Positions 24,763 to 35,116 of a stretch of DNA of 64,000 nt are shown here, piece after piece (position 1 is the stretch's first letter; the number at the start of each line of letters is the position of its first letter). The stretch comes from Belliella aquatica. GTDB lineage: Bacteria > Bacteroidota > Bacteroidia > Cytophagales > Cyclobacteriaceae. Below the pieces are notes generated by a model. That model was not told where the DNA came from, did not search any database, and was given only the letters and a program-made list of their open reading frames with translations. The stretch spans positions 1 to 64,000 of the forward strand of contig NZ_BMFD01000008.1 of assembly GCF_014637795.1 (NCBI RefSeq), written 5' to 3'. The position numbers were made by a program, and so were the translations under genes.

Positions 24763-25332
24763 TCAAAGAACAAAACCTACTCGAATTACATAAGGTTCAT
24801 TATAGGGTGATCTAAAATTATCATGTAGTAGGTTGTATAAAAATGTAAAATTCGCTCCTCCTCTAGCGCCAAAAGGAGTAAAATAGCCTGCACCCAAAAA
24901 TAACGAAGGAACCCACTCTCGATTGTACTCATTTGATCTTCTATCAAACAAGTCAAAGTTCAGCATCTCATATTCTGTATGAGCAAAAACATTCGGCAGG
25001 ACGTTATATCTCAGAAACGTCCGTCCACCATATAAACTTCGATTTCCTGTACCTGCGCCTACAAATCTTCTGTCGTCAAAGTATTGATAAGTCGCTCCAA
25101 CACCACCTGAAAACCGATCTGTAATCATCGCCCCCACTAGAGGTGAAACATCAATCAATGTGATTGTACCAAATTGCATGGCGAAGTTACCACCGTAATA
25201 TAACCTATCCTTGAGCGGTGGATTACTTTCTGTATCTATCTCTCGTTGAGCTTGAGCGACAGTAGCTAAAGAAAAAAATAGGATTGTAAGGACTACAAAA
25301 TTGAAATATTTTTTATTCAGGAATGATAACAT
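24763..25332 (-). CDS. Small outer-membrane beta-barrel-like protein
   Basis: This 189-residue protein has a signal peptide (about 1-29, ending VAQAQ). The mature part alternates short amphipathic strands with turns such as YYGGNFAMQFGTITLIDVSP, GGVGATYQYF and RTFLRYNVLPNVFAHTEYE, and ends in FVL, fitting an outer-membrane barrel of about eight strands. Its start overlaps the upstream ftsB-like gene by 20 bases, so they are coupled. Function unknown; it sits in an operon with division and cysteine genes, probably by chance of order. Confidence 0.75.
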   Translation of the reverse strand: MLSFLNKKYFNFVVLTILFFSLATVAQAQREIDTESNPPLKDRLYYGGNFAMQFGTITLIDVSPLVGAMITDRFSGGVGATYQYFDDRRFVGAGTGNRSLYGGRTFLRYNVLPNVFAHTEYEMLNFDLFDRRSNEYNREWVPSLFLGAGYFTPFGARGGANFTFLYNLLHDNFRSPYNEPYVIRVGFVL

Positions 25333-25600
25333 AGAGGTCTTCTGTTTTCTTTTTCATTAAGTACCTTTCACGAGCAAACTTCTCCAGAAGTTCATAATTG
25401 CTCATCAATTCCTCTCTGTCTTGTTTGATTTTGGCTTTTCTTTCGAGAAGATATTCTTTTTGATTTTCAAGTTCTCTGACCTTTGTGCTCAATTTGAATT
25501 GTGAAAAAATATCATTTGAATCAATGAAAATCATCCATAAGACAAAAAGTGCGGTAAAAACGAAATAGAAATTCTTGGTGTATTTGAGATATTTACCCAT
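25313..25600 (-). CDS. Septum formation initiator (FtsB/DivIC) family protein
   Basis: The 95-residue bitopic membrane protein has a short cytoplasmic N-terminus, one membrane helix (about 11-27), then a periplasmic coiled coil (about 35-75) and the conserved end FARERYLMKKKTEDLYVI. FtsB/DivIC joins FtsL and FtsQ in the divisome to control septal wall synthesis. It is the first gene of the ftsB-OMP-cysE-cysM transcript, with its own promoter upstream. Confidence 0.88.
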   Translation of the reverse strand: MGKYLKYTKNFYFVFTALFVLWMIFIDSNDIFSQFKLSTKVRELENQKEYLLERKAKIKQDREELMSNYELLEKFARERYLMKKKTEDLYVIIPE

Positions 25601-25622
25601 GATTATTGTGCTAGATTCAAAA

Positions 25623-25653
25623 CAAATATAGAAAAATCAATTGCATTGGGAAA
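25623..25653 (-). promoter_or_regulatory. Promoter of the ftsB-OMP-cysE-cysM operon
   Basis: Minus strand TTTC (25650-25653), 19 bases, then TATATTTG (25623-25630), a perfect -7 box and a one-off -33 box, 22 bases before the ATG. Confidence 0.6.
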
Positions 25654-25797
25654 TTGATTTTTAATGAAACTTTTCAGCTTACGTAAATTTCCAAACGAAA
25701 TTTTCTCCAATTATCACTTAATGAATGGTTTTATGGTTTTGTTACTCTAGTTCCTGTAGCCTTTTTATATATTGTGGTGAGAAATCTATAACAAACT

Positions 25798-28572
25798 ATG
25801 CATAAAAATTTACGTCAACTCAGCATACTGACTGCAGTCTTCCTTTTCGAAGCTGGCATCATCAGTACAAATGCCCAGCAAATCAAGCCAAGCAGCTCCA
25901 AAGAGATGCAAGAGGCTTTCCAGAAACATCAAGAGATGTTTGCAAATACCCCTTTCAAAAACTACCCTTTACGGAATATTGGCCCAACAAATATGTCTGG
26001 TCGAGTGACGGATATAGAGGTAAGTTCTGATTTTAAAACTTATTATATCGCTGCTGCTTCAGGTGGTGTATGGAAAACAAGCGATAATGGGCAAACTTTC
26101 GATCCTATTTTTGATCATCAAGGAGCTTTAGGCATGGGTGATATGGCCCTTGCCCCTTCAGATGACAATATCATTTGGGTAGGTACAGGCGAAAACAACT
26201 CAAGTAGATCTACTTATGCTGGCAATGGTGTATATAAATCTACTGATGCAGGAAAGACGTGGGAGTTTATAGGATTTCCACATTCACAGCATATTGGTCA
26301 GATTCAAATCCACCCGAGCAATCCAAATATCGTTTGGGTAGGTGTGATGGGTTCTTTATACAGTAAAAATCAAGAAAGAGGACTTTACAAAACTACTGAC
26401 GGAGGAAAAACGTGGAAAAGAACACTTTTCGTAGATGACAACACCGGTGTGATTGATATCAAAGTTCAGCCAGGAAACCCGAATGTAATCTTAGCGGCAA
26501 CTTGGGAGAGAATGAGACAAGCGCATGATTTTATCGGAAATGGTAAAGGTTCGGCAATCTGGAGATCAGAAGATGGCGGGGACACTTGGAGTAAGTCAAT
26601 GGCTGGATTCCCACAAGACGAATTTGTAGGGAGAATTGGATATGACTTTAGCTTAAGCAATCCTAACATTGTCTACGCACTACATGATTATCAAAAAACA
26701 GAGGAAACAGAAAGAAGACCAAACAACAATTCTAATTCTGATGCACTGACTTTCGAAAAGTTCGAAAGTATGTCAGCGACTGATGTCATGGCGTTAGAAG
26801 ATGATGCTTTGAATCAGTTTTTGAGAAGAAATAGATTTGCTTCAAAATATGATGCCAAGTCGGTTAAGAAATTAATTGAAAATAAGAAAATCACTCCAAC
26901 AGATATCGCTACTTATAGCAGTGGTGGCGTAGATGCTAACTCAGCGATTATTAATTCATCAGTGATCGGCGCAGAAGTTTATAGGTCTGAAGATGCTGGA
27001 AAGTCTTGGAAAAAAGTCAATGAAACCGCCTTGGGAAGGGTATATAATAGCTATGGTTATTATTTTGGGGAAGTAAGAACAAGCACCCAAGACCCCGATG
27101 AATTATTTATCCTTGGTGTACCTTTGATGGTATCTAGAGATGGAGGTAAAACTTTTGCGAATACGGATTCAGTAGGGAATGTTCACTCTGATCATCAATC
27201 AATGTGGATCAATCCAAAAGATTCTAAACATATTCTATTAGGAACTGACGGTGGATTATACGTTTCTTATGGAAATGGTGAACGATGGACACACCTCAAT
27301 GATCAATTGACAATCTCTCAATTCTACTCTATCATGGTAGATGAAGCGACGCCTTACAATGTCTATGGCGGTATGCAAGACAATGGTGTTTGGTATGGCA
27401 AATCTACTGGTAGGCCTGCTGAAAGATGGAATTCACTATTTGGTGGAGACGGAATGGTCGTAGCCGTGGACACAAGGTCTAATGATATTGTTTACACAGG
27501 TTCACAGTTTGGTAACTACTATAGAATCAATACTTCAACCAATGAAAGAAAGTATGTTACCCCTGGCCACGATATTGGGAATAAGCCAAACAGATGGAAT
27601 TGGAGAACTCCAGCTACCTTGAGTAAGCATAACCAAGATATCTTTTACATGGGTTCTCAGTATGTTTATAGAAGTTTGGATAGAGGTGATACATGGGAAA
27701 CAATCTCTCCAGATTTGACCAAAGGCACAAAAGAGGGCAATGTCCCATTTGCTACGCTAACTGTTGTTGAAGAGTCTCCTTTAGAGTTTGGAACCTTATA
27801 TGCAGGAACAGATGATGGAAATATCTGGAGCACCCGTGATCATGGGAAATCTTGGATCAACATTAGCAAAGGTCTACCACAAAATCGCTGGGTAAGTAGT
27901 GTCACACCTTCTCAGCACGTAGAAGGACTTGTGTATGTTACTTTGACAGGGTATAGAAATGATGAGTTCACACCTCACATTTACAAAAGCACCAATTACG
28001 GTAGTACCTGGACAGCTATCATAGGTAATCTCCCACTCGAGGCGATGAACATCATCAGAGAAGATCATCATTACCCTGAGATTCTTTACATTGGTTCAGA
28101 TCATGGATTGTACATCACTTTGGATGGTGGAAAAAGTTATGACCTAGTCCAAGGAAACATCCCAAATGTCTCGATTTATGATATGGCTATTCAGAAAAAA
28201 GAAAATGACCTTGTCATTGGATCACATGGTAGAAGTGTTTACATCATGGATTTGAATCCTTTGTATGAAATGGTCAAAAATAAGGAAGCTAGCTTAAGCA
28301 TCTTGAGCGCTTCAGATGGGCAAATGTTCCAAAGAAGGGGCACACCAAGCATGAACGCGCTTTTCTACGTTTCAAATTCAGGGGAAGTGACGATCAACAT
28401 TAAAAATAATAAGGATGAAATCGTCAAAACTTGGAAAGAAAGCTTTGGAAAAGGGTTCAATCAGGTGATTTGGGATTTGAAACCAGAATCAGGAAATGCT
28501 TCTCGAGGAAAATACAAAATAGAATTGAGTAGCAACGGACAATCAAGTATAAAGGAATTTGAAGTCAAATAA
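25798..28572 (+). CDS. Exported BNR/sortilin-like beta-propeller protein
   Basis: This 924-residue protein has a signal peptide (about 1-27). It is built of BNR/Asp-box repeats: examples are GGVWKTSDNGQTF, GVYKSTDAGKTWEFI, GLYKTTDGGKTWKR, AIWRSEDGGDTWSKS, EVYRSEDAGKSWKKV and HIYKSTNYGSTWTAI. They form two beta-propellers, as in Vps10/sortilin-like and sialidase-like proteins. The last about 90 residues form a beta-sandwich that may be an Ig-like or T9SS-related end, without a clear sorting motif. It is often annotated as a glycosyl hydrolase, but no catalytic residues can be assigned, so the function is open. Confidence 0.88.
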   Translation: MHKNLRQLSILTAVFLFEAGIISTNAQQIKPSSSKEMQEAFQKHQEMFANTPFKNYPLRNIGPTNMSGRVTDIEVSSDFKTYYIAAASGGVWKTSDNGQTFDPIFDHQGALGMGDMALAPSDDNIIWVGTGENNSSRSTYAGNGVYKSTDAGKTWEFIGFPHSQHIGQIQIHPSNPNIVWVGVMGSLYSKNQERGLYKTTDGGKTWKRTLFVDDNTGVIDIKVQPGNPNVILAATWERMRQAHDFIGNGKGSAIWRSEDGGDTWSKSMAGFPQDEFVGRIGYDFSLSNPNIVYALHDYQKTEETERRPNNNSNSDALTFEKFESMSATDVMALEDDALNQFLRRNRFASKYDAKSVKKLIENKKITPTDIATYSSGGVDANSAIINSSVIGAEVYRSEDAGKSWKKVNETALGRVYNSYGYYFGEVRTSTQDPDELFILGVPLMVSRDGGKTFANTDSVGNVHSDHQSMWINPKDSKHILLGTDGGLYVSYGNGERWTHLNDQLTISQFYSIMVDEATPYNVYGGMQDNGVWYGKSTGRPAERWNSLFGGDGMVVAVDTRSNDIVYTGSQFGNYYRINTSTNERKYVTPGHDIGNKPNRWNWRTPATLSKHNQDIFYMGSQYVYRSLDRGDTWETISPDLTKGTKEGNVPFATLTVVEESPLEFGTLYAGTDDGNIWSTRDHGKSWINISKGLPQNRWVSSVTPSQHVEGLVYVTLTGYRNDEFTPHIYKSTNYGSTWTAIIGNLPLEAMNIIREDHHYPEILYIGSDHGLYITLDGGKSYDLVQGNIPNVSIYDMAIQKKENDLVIGSHGRSVYIMDLNPLYEMVKNKEASLSILSASDGQMFQRRGTPSMNALFYVSNSGEVTINIKNNKDEIVKTWKESFGKGFNQVIWDLKPESGNASRGKYKIELSSNGQSSIKEFEVK

Positions 28573-28577
28573 TATGA

Positions 28578-28700
28578 TTATCCGCAATGAGACTAGCATG
28601 AGATTTTATCATGAATAATCTTGCAGATAATTGTTATTAGTACATCAATTGCCTTTAAGTACACCATTTTGTATGGCTACTTGTGTGAGAGCAGATATAC
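28578..28700 (+). repeat. TTATCCGC dispersed repeat, copy C
   Basis: It begins TTATCCGCAATGAGACTAGC, has GCAGATAATTGTTATTAGT in the middle, then ACACCATTTTGTATGGCTACT, and ends GCAGATATAC (28700). It shares the start and the CCATTTTGT-TGGCTACT block with copy D. Confidence 0.75.
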
Positions 28701-28709
28701 TTATCAAAT

Positions 28710-28742
28710 AAAACAGGGGATCGAAAATCGATCCCCTGTTTT
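28710..28742. terminator. Bidirectional intrinsic terminator
   Basis: A perfect 15-bp stem AAAACAGGGGATCGA/TCGATCCCCTGTTTT with an AAA loop lies between the convergent BNR-protein gene and yaaA. It overlaps the yaaA stop by one base. Confidence 0.88.
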
Positions 28743-29485
28743 TATCTTACGAATCTCCATTCTGATCCATCGCCAAAAAGTTCGTAACCTTCTTCACTGA
28801 AGGTCTTGAGTTGCTCAGGGTCGTTGATTCTATTTTTGATAATATAGTCGGTCATCAAGCCTCTAGCTTGCTTGGCGAAGATTCCGATAATCTGATATTT
28901 GCCGTTTTTGTATTCTTGAAAAACAGGAGAGACAACCTTAGATTTCAACGCACTTTGATCAACAGCTTTGAAATATTCTTGAGAAGCAAGGTTTACTATC
29001 GGCTCACCTTTGGCTACTTCATTAATTGCTTTGGCTATTCTCGAACTCCAAAATTCGTAGAGATTTTTTCCTTTATTATTTTCAAGTTTGATCCCCATTT
29101 CTAATCGGTAGGGTTGAATCAAATCCAATGGCTTCAAAAGTCCATAAAGTCCAGATAAAATCCTCAAATGCTCTTGTGCAAACTCAAAATCTTCTTTTGA
29201 GTAATTATCCACATCCATCTTAGTATAAACATCGCCTTTGAATGCCAACATCGCTTGCTTTGCATTATTAGGATCAAAGGTTTTTTTAAATTCCTTGTAC
29301 CTTTTCTCATTTAATGAAGCAATGTTTTCGCTTACTCCCATTAGCTTGCGGATATCATCAGAGCTCTTTTTCTTCATGATGGAAACCAACTCAAAAGTTT
29401 CCTTTTGAAAGTCAGGAGTAGTGAAAATATCCACATCAGTACTCGTCAAGTCAAGTGTTTTTGCAGGTGATATTAAGGTTATCAT
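28742..29485 (-). CDS. yaaA: Peroxide stress protein YaaA
   Basis: YaaA (DUF328/UPF0246) is a cytoplasmic protein that limits free iron and oxidative damage in E. coli. The 247-residue length is typical. Family marks are MITLISPAKTLD at the start, 'AMLAFKGDVYTKMD', LSGLYGLLKPLDLIQPYRLEMG (about 131-152), and NLASQEYFKAV. It begins only ten bases after the stop of the giant T9SS-substrate gene, so it may be partly co-transcribed with it. Confidence 0.93.
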   Translation of the reverse strand: MITLISPAKTLDLTSTDVDIFTTPDFQKETFELVSIMKKKSSDDIRKLMGVSENIASLNEKRYKEFKKTFDPNNAKQAMLAFKGDVYTKMDVDNYSKEDFEFAQEHLRILSGLYGLLKPLDLIQPYRLEMGIKLENNKGKNLYEFWSSRIAKAINEVAKGEPIVNLASQEYFKAVDQSALKSKVVSPVFQEYKNGKYQIIGIFAKQARGLMTDYIIKNRINDPEQLKTFSEEGYELFGDGSEWRFVR

Positions 29486-29495
29486 ATTATTTCAA

Positions 29496-32400
29496 TTATT
29501 CAATTACTACTATCGCCTCTCTGAGGGTTTTGGTTATGTTTTGATTATTACTTCTAAACCTCACTACGACCGGATATGTTCCAATCGGCACCATTTGACC
29601 ATTGACTGTCCCATCCCAAGGGCAATATCCTTCAGTGACATCTCTTGGCAAATTCACCTCTTCACAATAAAAAATCAATTCTCCCCATCGATTATAAATA
29701 AATACCGAAAGCTCATCTATAAAATCGTTGGTGTAAACCACAAATTGCTTGGTAGGATCACTTGGTCGCATAGCATTTGGGAATCGCACCATCAGATCAC
29801 AGTTTTCTTCTACCACAAAACTGATCTCCTCAAAGCACCCTAAATCATCAAATACGACAAGTCTATAATTTCCTTTTTCGGTTGGAGTGAAAGTAGGATC
29901 TGTAGAAATAGGCTCTTCCTCCCCTTCTATATACCACTCGTAGTTGTCGTAAATCCCAGGATCTAATTCTACAACCACATTTTCAATGGCACAGATGGTA
30001 TATGAAGGCTCCAAAACTGGTGCTACAAGATTTGATTGTCTGATTGCAACCTGTTCTTGGCCAACAATACATCCAAAATTATTCCTGATCACAAATTCAT
30101 AAATACCATTTTCCAAGACAGTAATCACATCCAAATCAGTAAAATCTGGTAGAGGTGTTCTTGTTCCTCCTTGAACAAAAGTCCATTCGATATTGGTATC
30201 AGTCAAATCGCCAATGATGCTGATAGTTGTGAAAGGATCTTCCAAGCAAAATGGTAAAACCTCTACATCGTATTCCAAATCAGTCACAAACTCACCAACA
30301 GTAAATTCAATTGGAGGAGTTGGACAAGCAGATCCAGATCTAGGCTGCACATCTAAAGTGTAAATCCCTGCAGTTGAAGGATTAAAATCTTGACTTCTAC
30401 CTACTACCGTCCCAGACTCATTTCTCCAAAAGAAAAACACCTCTTCAGGAATTACTCCTCCATTCAATACCGCTTGATAAGTCACTCCATCTACACAATC
30501 CACTTGGCTTTCTATCAGGTCGTAATCTATTGCGTCATTGATATTAACTGTAATCGTTCTTGTTCTTGGACAATCGTCATTATTTCCATCAAACCCTGTG
30601 ATGGTATACACCCCAGAAATAGTCAGTTCATAATTTGTCCCATCTGCGGAATTGATAATATTTCCATTGGCGTCTTCAACCAAATAAGATAAGTTATCAT
30701 TTGCAGATAAAGGAGCAAAAACAAAGGCTTCACAGGCTTCAACATTTGAAGGCACTGTAAAATCAACTAAAAATTTTCGATCAATCGTGGCTGTACCAAC
30801 CGAAAGTGCACAATTATCAGCAACATCTTCCACTTCAATAAAATACTCACCGTGCATTGCCTCCACTATTGTAGTCTGATCAGAAAGGGGACCTGTTAGC
30901 ACTTGTCCATCACCTTGCCTTGTTATTGTGTAGATATAATTTCCTGTTGGTGGATTACTTAGCGTGATTGTAATAGATCCAGGAAGGATCTCATTATTCC
31001 CACAAATCTCGTTTGTCCTTTCCAAATTGATATTCTGTAATTCAGCAGGTGGATCAGTGTTAATTATGAATGCTGTCTCCGTAAACTCACAACCAAATGC
31101 TGTCTCCGCGCGAATCGTATAATTTCCCGGCGCCAAATCAGTGAATACTGGCAAAACCGTTCCTGCCGACACATTGGTAAAAGAGTCACCTGTTTCCAAT
31201 ATTTCAATCAATGCAACATCTACCAAGACAGTAATCTCAAAAATTCCATCAGGAGTATTACAATCAGCTGTAGGATTTAAATAAACGATATCAAAATTAG
31301 GAAGTGGGAAAACCTCCAATTCTAACACTTTTTCGGCTAAACAACCTTCTAAGATTGGGTCTTCGGTAACAAATATAATCTCATATTGTCCCGGTCCTGG
31401 CAAATCCAAAGCAGGCTCTAATTCCAACTCGAAAGCAAGTCCAACTGGAAACTGAACTCTAGTAGGATCACCTATTCTCTGATAGAACCATTCTCCTGCT
31501 ACAGGCGTATCCGGTGCAAAAACCACAATCGTCTCATCATAACAAACCTCCTCAGCTGTTTGCGTAAGTTCAAACTCAAAGGCAGGACCTACAAAAACTG
31601 ATTGAGTAGCAGGGCAAGTGTCAAAAAACTCTGATCCCTCTGGAACTCGGTAAGAAACTGTTACCGTATAGATACTTTCTTCATCTACTGTAATCGAATT
31701 TGAATTTTCATCTCCAAACTGAAACCCTGCTGCATTTCTCCACTCAAAATCATATAACCCTTCAGCAGGATCATACCCATCTATCGCAGTCAATGTCACG
31801 GGAGTTCCGCTACAAAGCGTCACATCATCTTCTAAAGTAAGCTCAGGTGGGGCTACTACTAAAACCTCTAAAGACCCTCTGAAATATTCTGGATCTCCAC
31901 ATCTATCCACACGAAGTGAAACTGTAAATACGCCCTCTCTATCAAAGAAGTGTGTCAAACTCTGAAATTCTTCTCCTGGACCTCCAAATTCAGTAAGTAC
32001 TTCTTCACCATCTTCGTGGACAATTGTCCAAAAATAGCTATCAATATCTGGTTCTCCAGCACCTTCAAACAAACCTTCTGCACCAACTTCTGGATCCAAA
32101 CACAATCTTTCAGGACCTGATATTTCTGGCTCAGGAATACTACTTCCAGACTGTTGTATAAAAGAAGGAAGTCCGAGATTCGAGGTAGTTCCAGCTTCTA
32201 AAAACACCCCATCAGTGACCGCTGTACTTGGTGAGCAATTTTGCCCTGGAGAAATTGTACCCAAAGAACCCTGCCCTGGTCTTGCTACATAAATCTGCCC
32301 GTCCGGCCCGATTTGAATCGCTCCTATTGGGCCTTCTATATCCAGTTCATTTCTAGAGTCTAAGATACATTGCTCTCTCGCTGCACGACTGCCTGCATTG

Positions 32401-35033
32401 TTAAGACAACTTGCGCATTCCAAATCAATATCCTCGTCATTTGAAGTCGGGCTTTGAAAAATAAACTCTTCTACTTTTCCGACACCGCCAGTATATGTGA
32501 CAAACAACCTATTGCTGTCGTTGGAAAACTCAATACCATAGACATCTTCGCTGTTACACCCCAAATCGAGTAGTGCATACTCAGTCAAACTTCCTGAGCT
32601 GCCGTCGAAATCAAATATCTCGACTCTGCTGCATGCTCCATCTCGAATAGTCACCGCTACTTTTGTCCCATCTGGGCTGAATTTCATACTTCCTACCCCG
32701 GTTGCGAAATTATGAGCTGAGCCTACGGAAGAAAATACAGGTTGCCCTATTCCAAACTCAGAAACAGGATATGCTCTGAAAGTATTATTCCCCAATTCAT
32801 GGAAAAGAACCCAAGTGGTATCTCCCGCAGCGAGTGCAGCAGAATGCTCTGTCGATGGACTGAATAAGAAGTTGTCTTTTGTCACCACATTGCCAACCCC
32901 CAGTGGATTTTCAGCTTTAATGTCTACCAAAGAGAATTTAACCTGATTACTCCCATCAGCAGCTCTTTGTGTAGTAAAAAGATAAAATATGGTCTCATCT
33001 TGTGGAATGGGAACAGCTAGTACACTTTGAGAAGATTGATTACTCCCTCCAATATTTTCGCCATTTTCCATTACATCACCATTGAGATCCCAAACGGTCT
33101 GCCCATCCGTATAAAACAAAACTTGACCCGTTTCATCAGAAATGGTAGTTGTTCCGGCAGGGATATTATTTGGATGGGAAACTGGCCTTGGGGTAGGCCC
33201 ATCAGGATCATCAGGGTCAGGATTGAAATCTAAACCAGCGCCATCTCCAAAATACCAAACATTATTACTTTGATCCGGAAGATCCCAAATTCTCACTCGA
33301 ATACTTGCATAGGCATAACAAGAAGAACCTTCCTCTCTTACCAAAACCCAATATAATCCAGGCCTACATACCTCATTAGGCGCCTCTGGTCCCCATCCCT
33401 CATCACGTTTATTAGACCAGAAATATTCATAATTACCTCCTTGACCTCCGCCAACCCCGCCTGGAGTTTCACCACCTTGCTGACCACCACCCGCCTGTGC
33501 TTCCAAAAGAGGCATTAAATCAATACAATTTGGTGCACATATGGTCGTGTCTTGCGGAGTAAAATTTGCCTCTATATCATTCTCTGCCAGATTAATGGTT
33601 TTTGTAACCTCCCTTGTAGTCCCATCTGCAAATGTTACCAGCAAAGTAGCGGTTACACTTTCATCGGAAGTAGCTTCCTCTGGTATTAAAAGATGTTCTT
33701 GATTGAAGTCTATTTCTAATTCATTCCCCTCTTCGTCTGTAAGTGGTGGATTGAAACTCCATTCAAAACTTACTGGTCTATAATTCTCTGGAGTAATCGA
33801 ACTGGTCAATTGCACAGGATTGTTGGCACATGGCTCCTCAGGCTGCCATGTGAAGTCTACTTCTGCATCTATGTCTGCATTTGGAGCGAATTGTGGGAAA
33901 ATCCTTCCACAAAAATCCACCCCATCAAATGGGTCTTCTTCAATCTCTAATTCTCCAAGTTCTTCTTCATCAGGATTTGTCAGACGACCTATCAATTGTG
34001 GACCTCCTTCTACTTCTTCATAGATGTAATAAAGGCTACCGTCGGGACCTACTTTGATGTCATAAATTCTAAAAATATCATTTTCTAATGGAATAAGTTC
34101 AGGCTCCGCATCCAATTGATCTGCTGGAACTCTGAAGAGTTCATTTCCTCTCGAAAAATACACAAATGCTCCGTCGGGACTAAAAGCAACACCTTCTAAT
34201 GCATCAGCACCACCCGATTGGGAGATTGTTGATATATTCCCAAAATTGCCTGTAGCTGTGTCATAATCTATCAAGATTATATCTTCATTGGGGTTTTCAG
34301 GAATAAGAGCTAATTGTCCATTTTCTTCATTAAAAATTATCGCTTTTGGCGTAAAAGGAATACTTATATCATCTGTATCGGTAAAATCTCCTTGTGTAGC
34401 TTCAATCCTTCGAGAAATCAAGCTTCCACCAGAAAAACTTATTAAATAGGACGGGGACTGTGATGATTTAACTACTGCTATTGCGCCTGTAGCTGGGCCT
34501 ATATTTTGATCTAAAACAGTAACTGCCCCTAGAGGAGGCTGATTCCCAGTAGCTGCTCCTGGCGCATTCATATCAATTACTGAATATTGAAGCTGGCCTC
34601 CTGGAGTTATGTGAAAGGTGTAAAACAACTTGTCTCCATCTGTATCATAGCTGAGCGCACTAATGGCCACTTGTTGGCGTCCATCTATATTTCCGTTAAT
34701 ACCATTAGGAGCACCTTGAATGATATCATCATCATAATTATAAACAAGTTCACCATTGGTATAAAACAAAATTTGACCTGTGATTGGGTCAATAGCAATC
34801 GCGTTATTATTTTCCCCTACGACGATTGATCCTGGTAAGGTTCTAACAATAGGCTCCCCACCTTTACCAAAAGACAAATAATTGTTTTCTACGTTTGGTC
34901 CACAATACCCAAAAATCCACTCATTGTTATTAAAACCTTGTGAAAAACTTTTATTTGGGTTCAAAACGCAGGAAATTAAGCAGATTGCTGCAAAAATCAG
35001 ATAAAACTTAATACATTTAAAAGTGCTTTTCAT
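29496..35033 (-). CDS. Giant exported protein with type B T9SS sorting domain (gliding motility-associated C-terminal domain)
   Basis: This 1845-residue protein has a signal peptide (about 1-32). Two related beta-propeller regions are visible, one at about 35-360 (NEWIFGYCGPN start) and a second at about 583-1000 (NNVWYFGDGAG start), suggesting an internal duplication. PKD/Ig-like modules fill about 360-560 and 1010-1740, with SFEWSFNPP and 'SYFWTIVHEDG' examples. The end (about 1747-1845) is the CHU_C-type domain: FPNAMRPSDP, then VFIYNRWGELIF, WDGTVNGQMVPIGTY. Such proteins are exported by T9SS with help of a PorP/SprF partner, encoded divergently 84 bases away. Probably a surface adhesin or filament. 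Confidence 0.92.
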   Translation of the reverse strand: MKSTFKCIKFYLIFAAICLISCVLNPNKSFSQGFNNNEWIFGYCGPNVENNYLSFGKGGEPIVRTLPGSIVVGENNNAIAIDPITGQILFYTNGELVYNYDDDIIQGAPNGINGNIDGRQQVAISALSYDTDGDKLFYTFHITPGGQLQYSVIDMNAPGAATGNQPPLGAVTVLDQNIGPATGAIAVVKSSQSPSYLISFSGGSLISRRIEATQGDFTDTDDISIPFTPKAIIFNEENGQLALIPENPNEDIILIDYDTATGNFGNISTISQSGGADALEGVAFSPDGAFVYFSRGNELFRVPADQLDAEPELIPLENDIFRIYDIKVGPDGSLYYIYEEVEGGPQLIGRLTNPDEEELGELEIEEDPFDGVDFCGRIFPQFAPNADIDAEVDFTWQPEEPCANNPVQLTSSITPENYRPVSFEWSFNPPLTDEEGNELEIDFNQEHLLIPEEATSDESVTATLLVTFADGTTREVTKTINLAENDIEANFTPQDTTICAPNCIDLMPLLEAQAGGGQQGGETPGGVGGGQGGNYEYFWSNKRDEGWGPEAPNEVCRPGLYWVLVREEGSSCYAYASIRVRIWDLPDQSNNVWYFGDGAGLDFNPDPDDPDGPTPRPVSHPNNIPAGTTTISDETGQVLFYTDGQTVWDLNGDVMENGENIGGSNQSSQSVLAVPIPQDETIFYLFTTQRAADGSNQVKFSLVDIKAENPLGVGNVVTKDNFLFSPSTEHSAALAAGDTTWVLFHELGNNTFRAYPVSEFGIGQPVFSSVGSAHNFATGVGSMKFSPDGTKVAVTIRDGACSRVEIFDFDGSSGSLTEYALLDLGCNSEDVYGIEFSNDSNRLFVTYTGGVGKVEEFIFQSPTSNDEDIDLECASCLNNAGSRAAREQCILDSRNELDIEGPIGAIQIGPDGQIYVARPGQGSLGTISPGQNCSPSTAVTDGVFLEAGTTSNLGLPSFIQQSGSSIPEPEISGPERLCLDPEVGAEGLFEGAGEPDIDSYFWTIVHEDGEEVLTEFGGPGEEFQSLTHFFDREGVFTVSLRVDRCGDPEYFRGSLEVLVVAPPELTLEDDVTLCSGTPVTLTAIDGYDPAEGLYDFEWRNAAGFQFGDENSNSITVDEESIYTVTVSYRVPEGSEFFDTCPATQSVFVGPAFEFELTQTAEEVCYDETIVVFAPDTPVAGEWFYQRIGDPTRVQFPVGLAFELELEPALDLPGPGQYEIIFVTEDPILEGCLAEKVLELEVFPLPNFDIVYLNPTADCNTPDGIFEITVLVDVALIEILETGDSFTNVSAGTVLPVFTDLAPGNYTIRAETAFGCEFTETAFIINTDPPAELQNINLERTNEICGNNEILPGSITITLSNPPTGNYIYTITRQGDGQVLTGPLSDQTTIVEAMHGEYFIEVEDVADNCALSVGTATIDRKFLVDFTVPSNVEACEAFVFAPLSANDNLSYLVEDANGNIINSADGTNYELTISGVYTITGFDGNNDDCPRTRTITVNINDAIDYDLIESQVDCVDGVTYQAVLNGGVIPEEVFFFWRNESGTVVGRSQDFNPSTAGIYTLDVQPRSGSACPTPPIEFTVGEFVTDLEYDVEVLPFCLEDPFTTISIIGDLTDTNIEWTFVQGGTRTPLPDFTDLDVITVLENGIYEFVIRNNFGCIVGQEQVAIRQSNLVAPVLEPSYTICAIENVVVELDPGIYDNYEWYIEGEEEPISTDPTFTPTEKGNYRLVVFDDLGCFEEISFVVEENCDLMVRFPNAMRPSDPTKQFVVYTNDFIDELSVFIYNRWGELIFYCEEVNLPRDVTEGYCPWDGTVNGQMVPIGTYPVVVRFRSNNQNITKTLREAIVVIE

Positions 35034-35116
35034 AATTTACGCTTAGCGAAATAAAACAACCAAATTAGCGAATCGTTTAGCATTTAGATTGAACTCCTTA
35101 ATTAACGAATAAACAA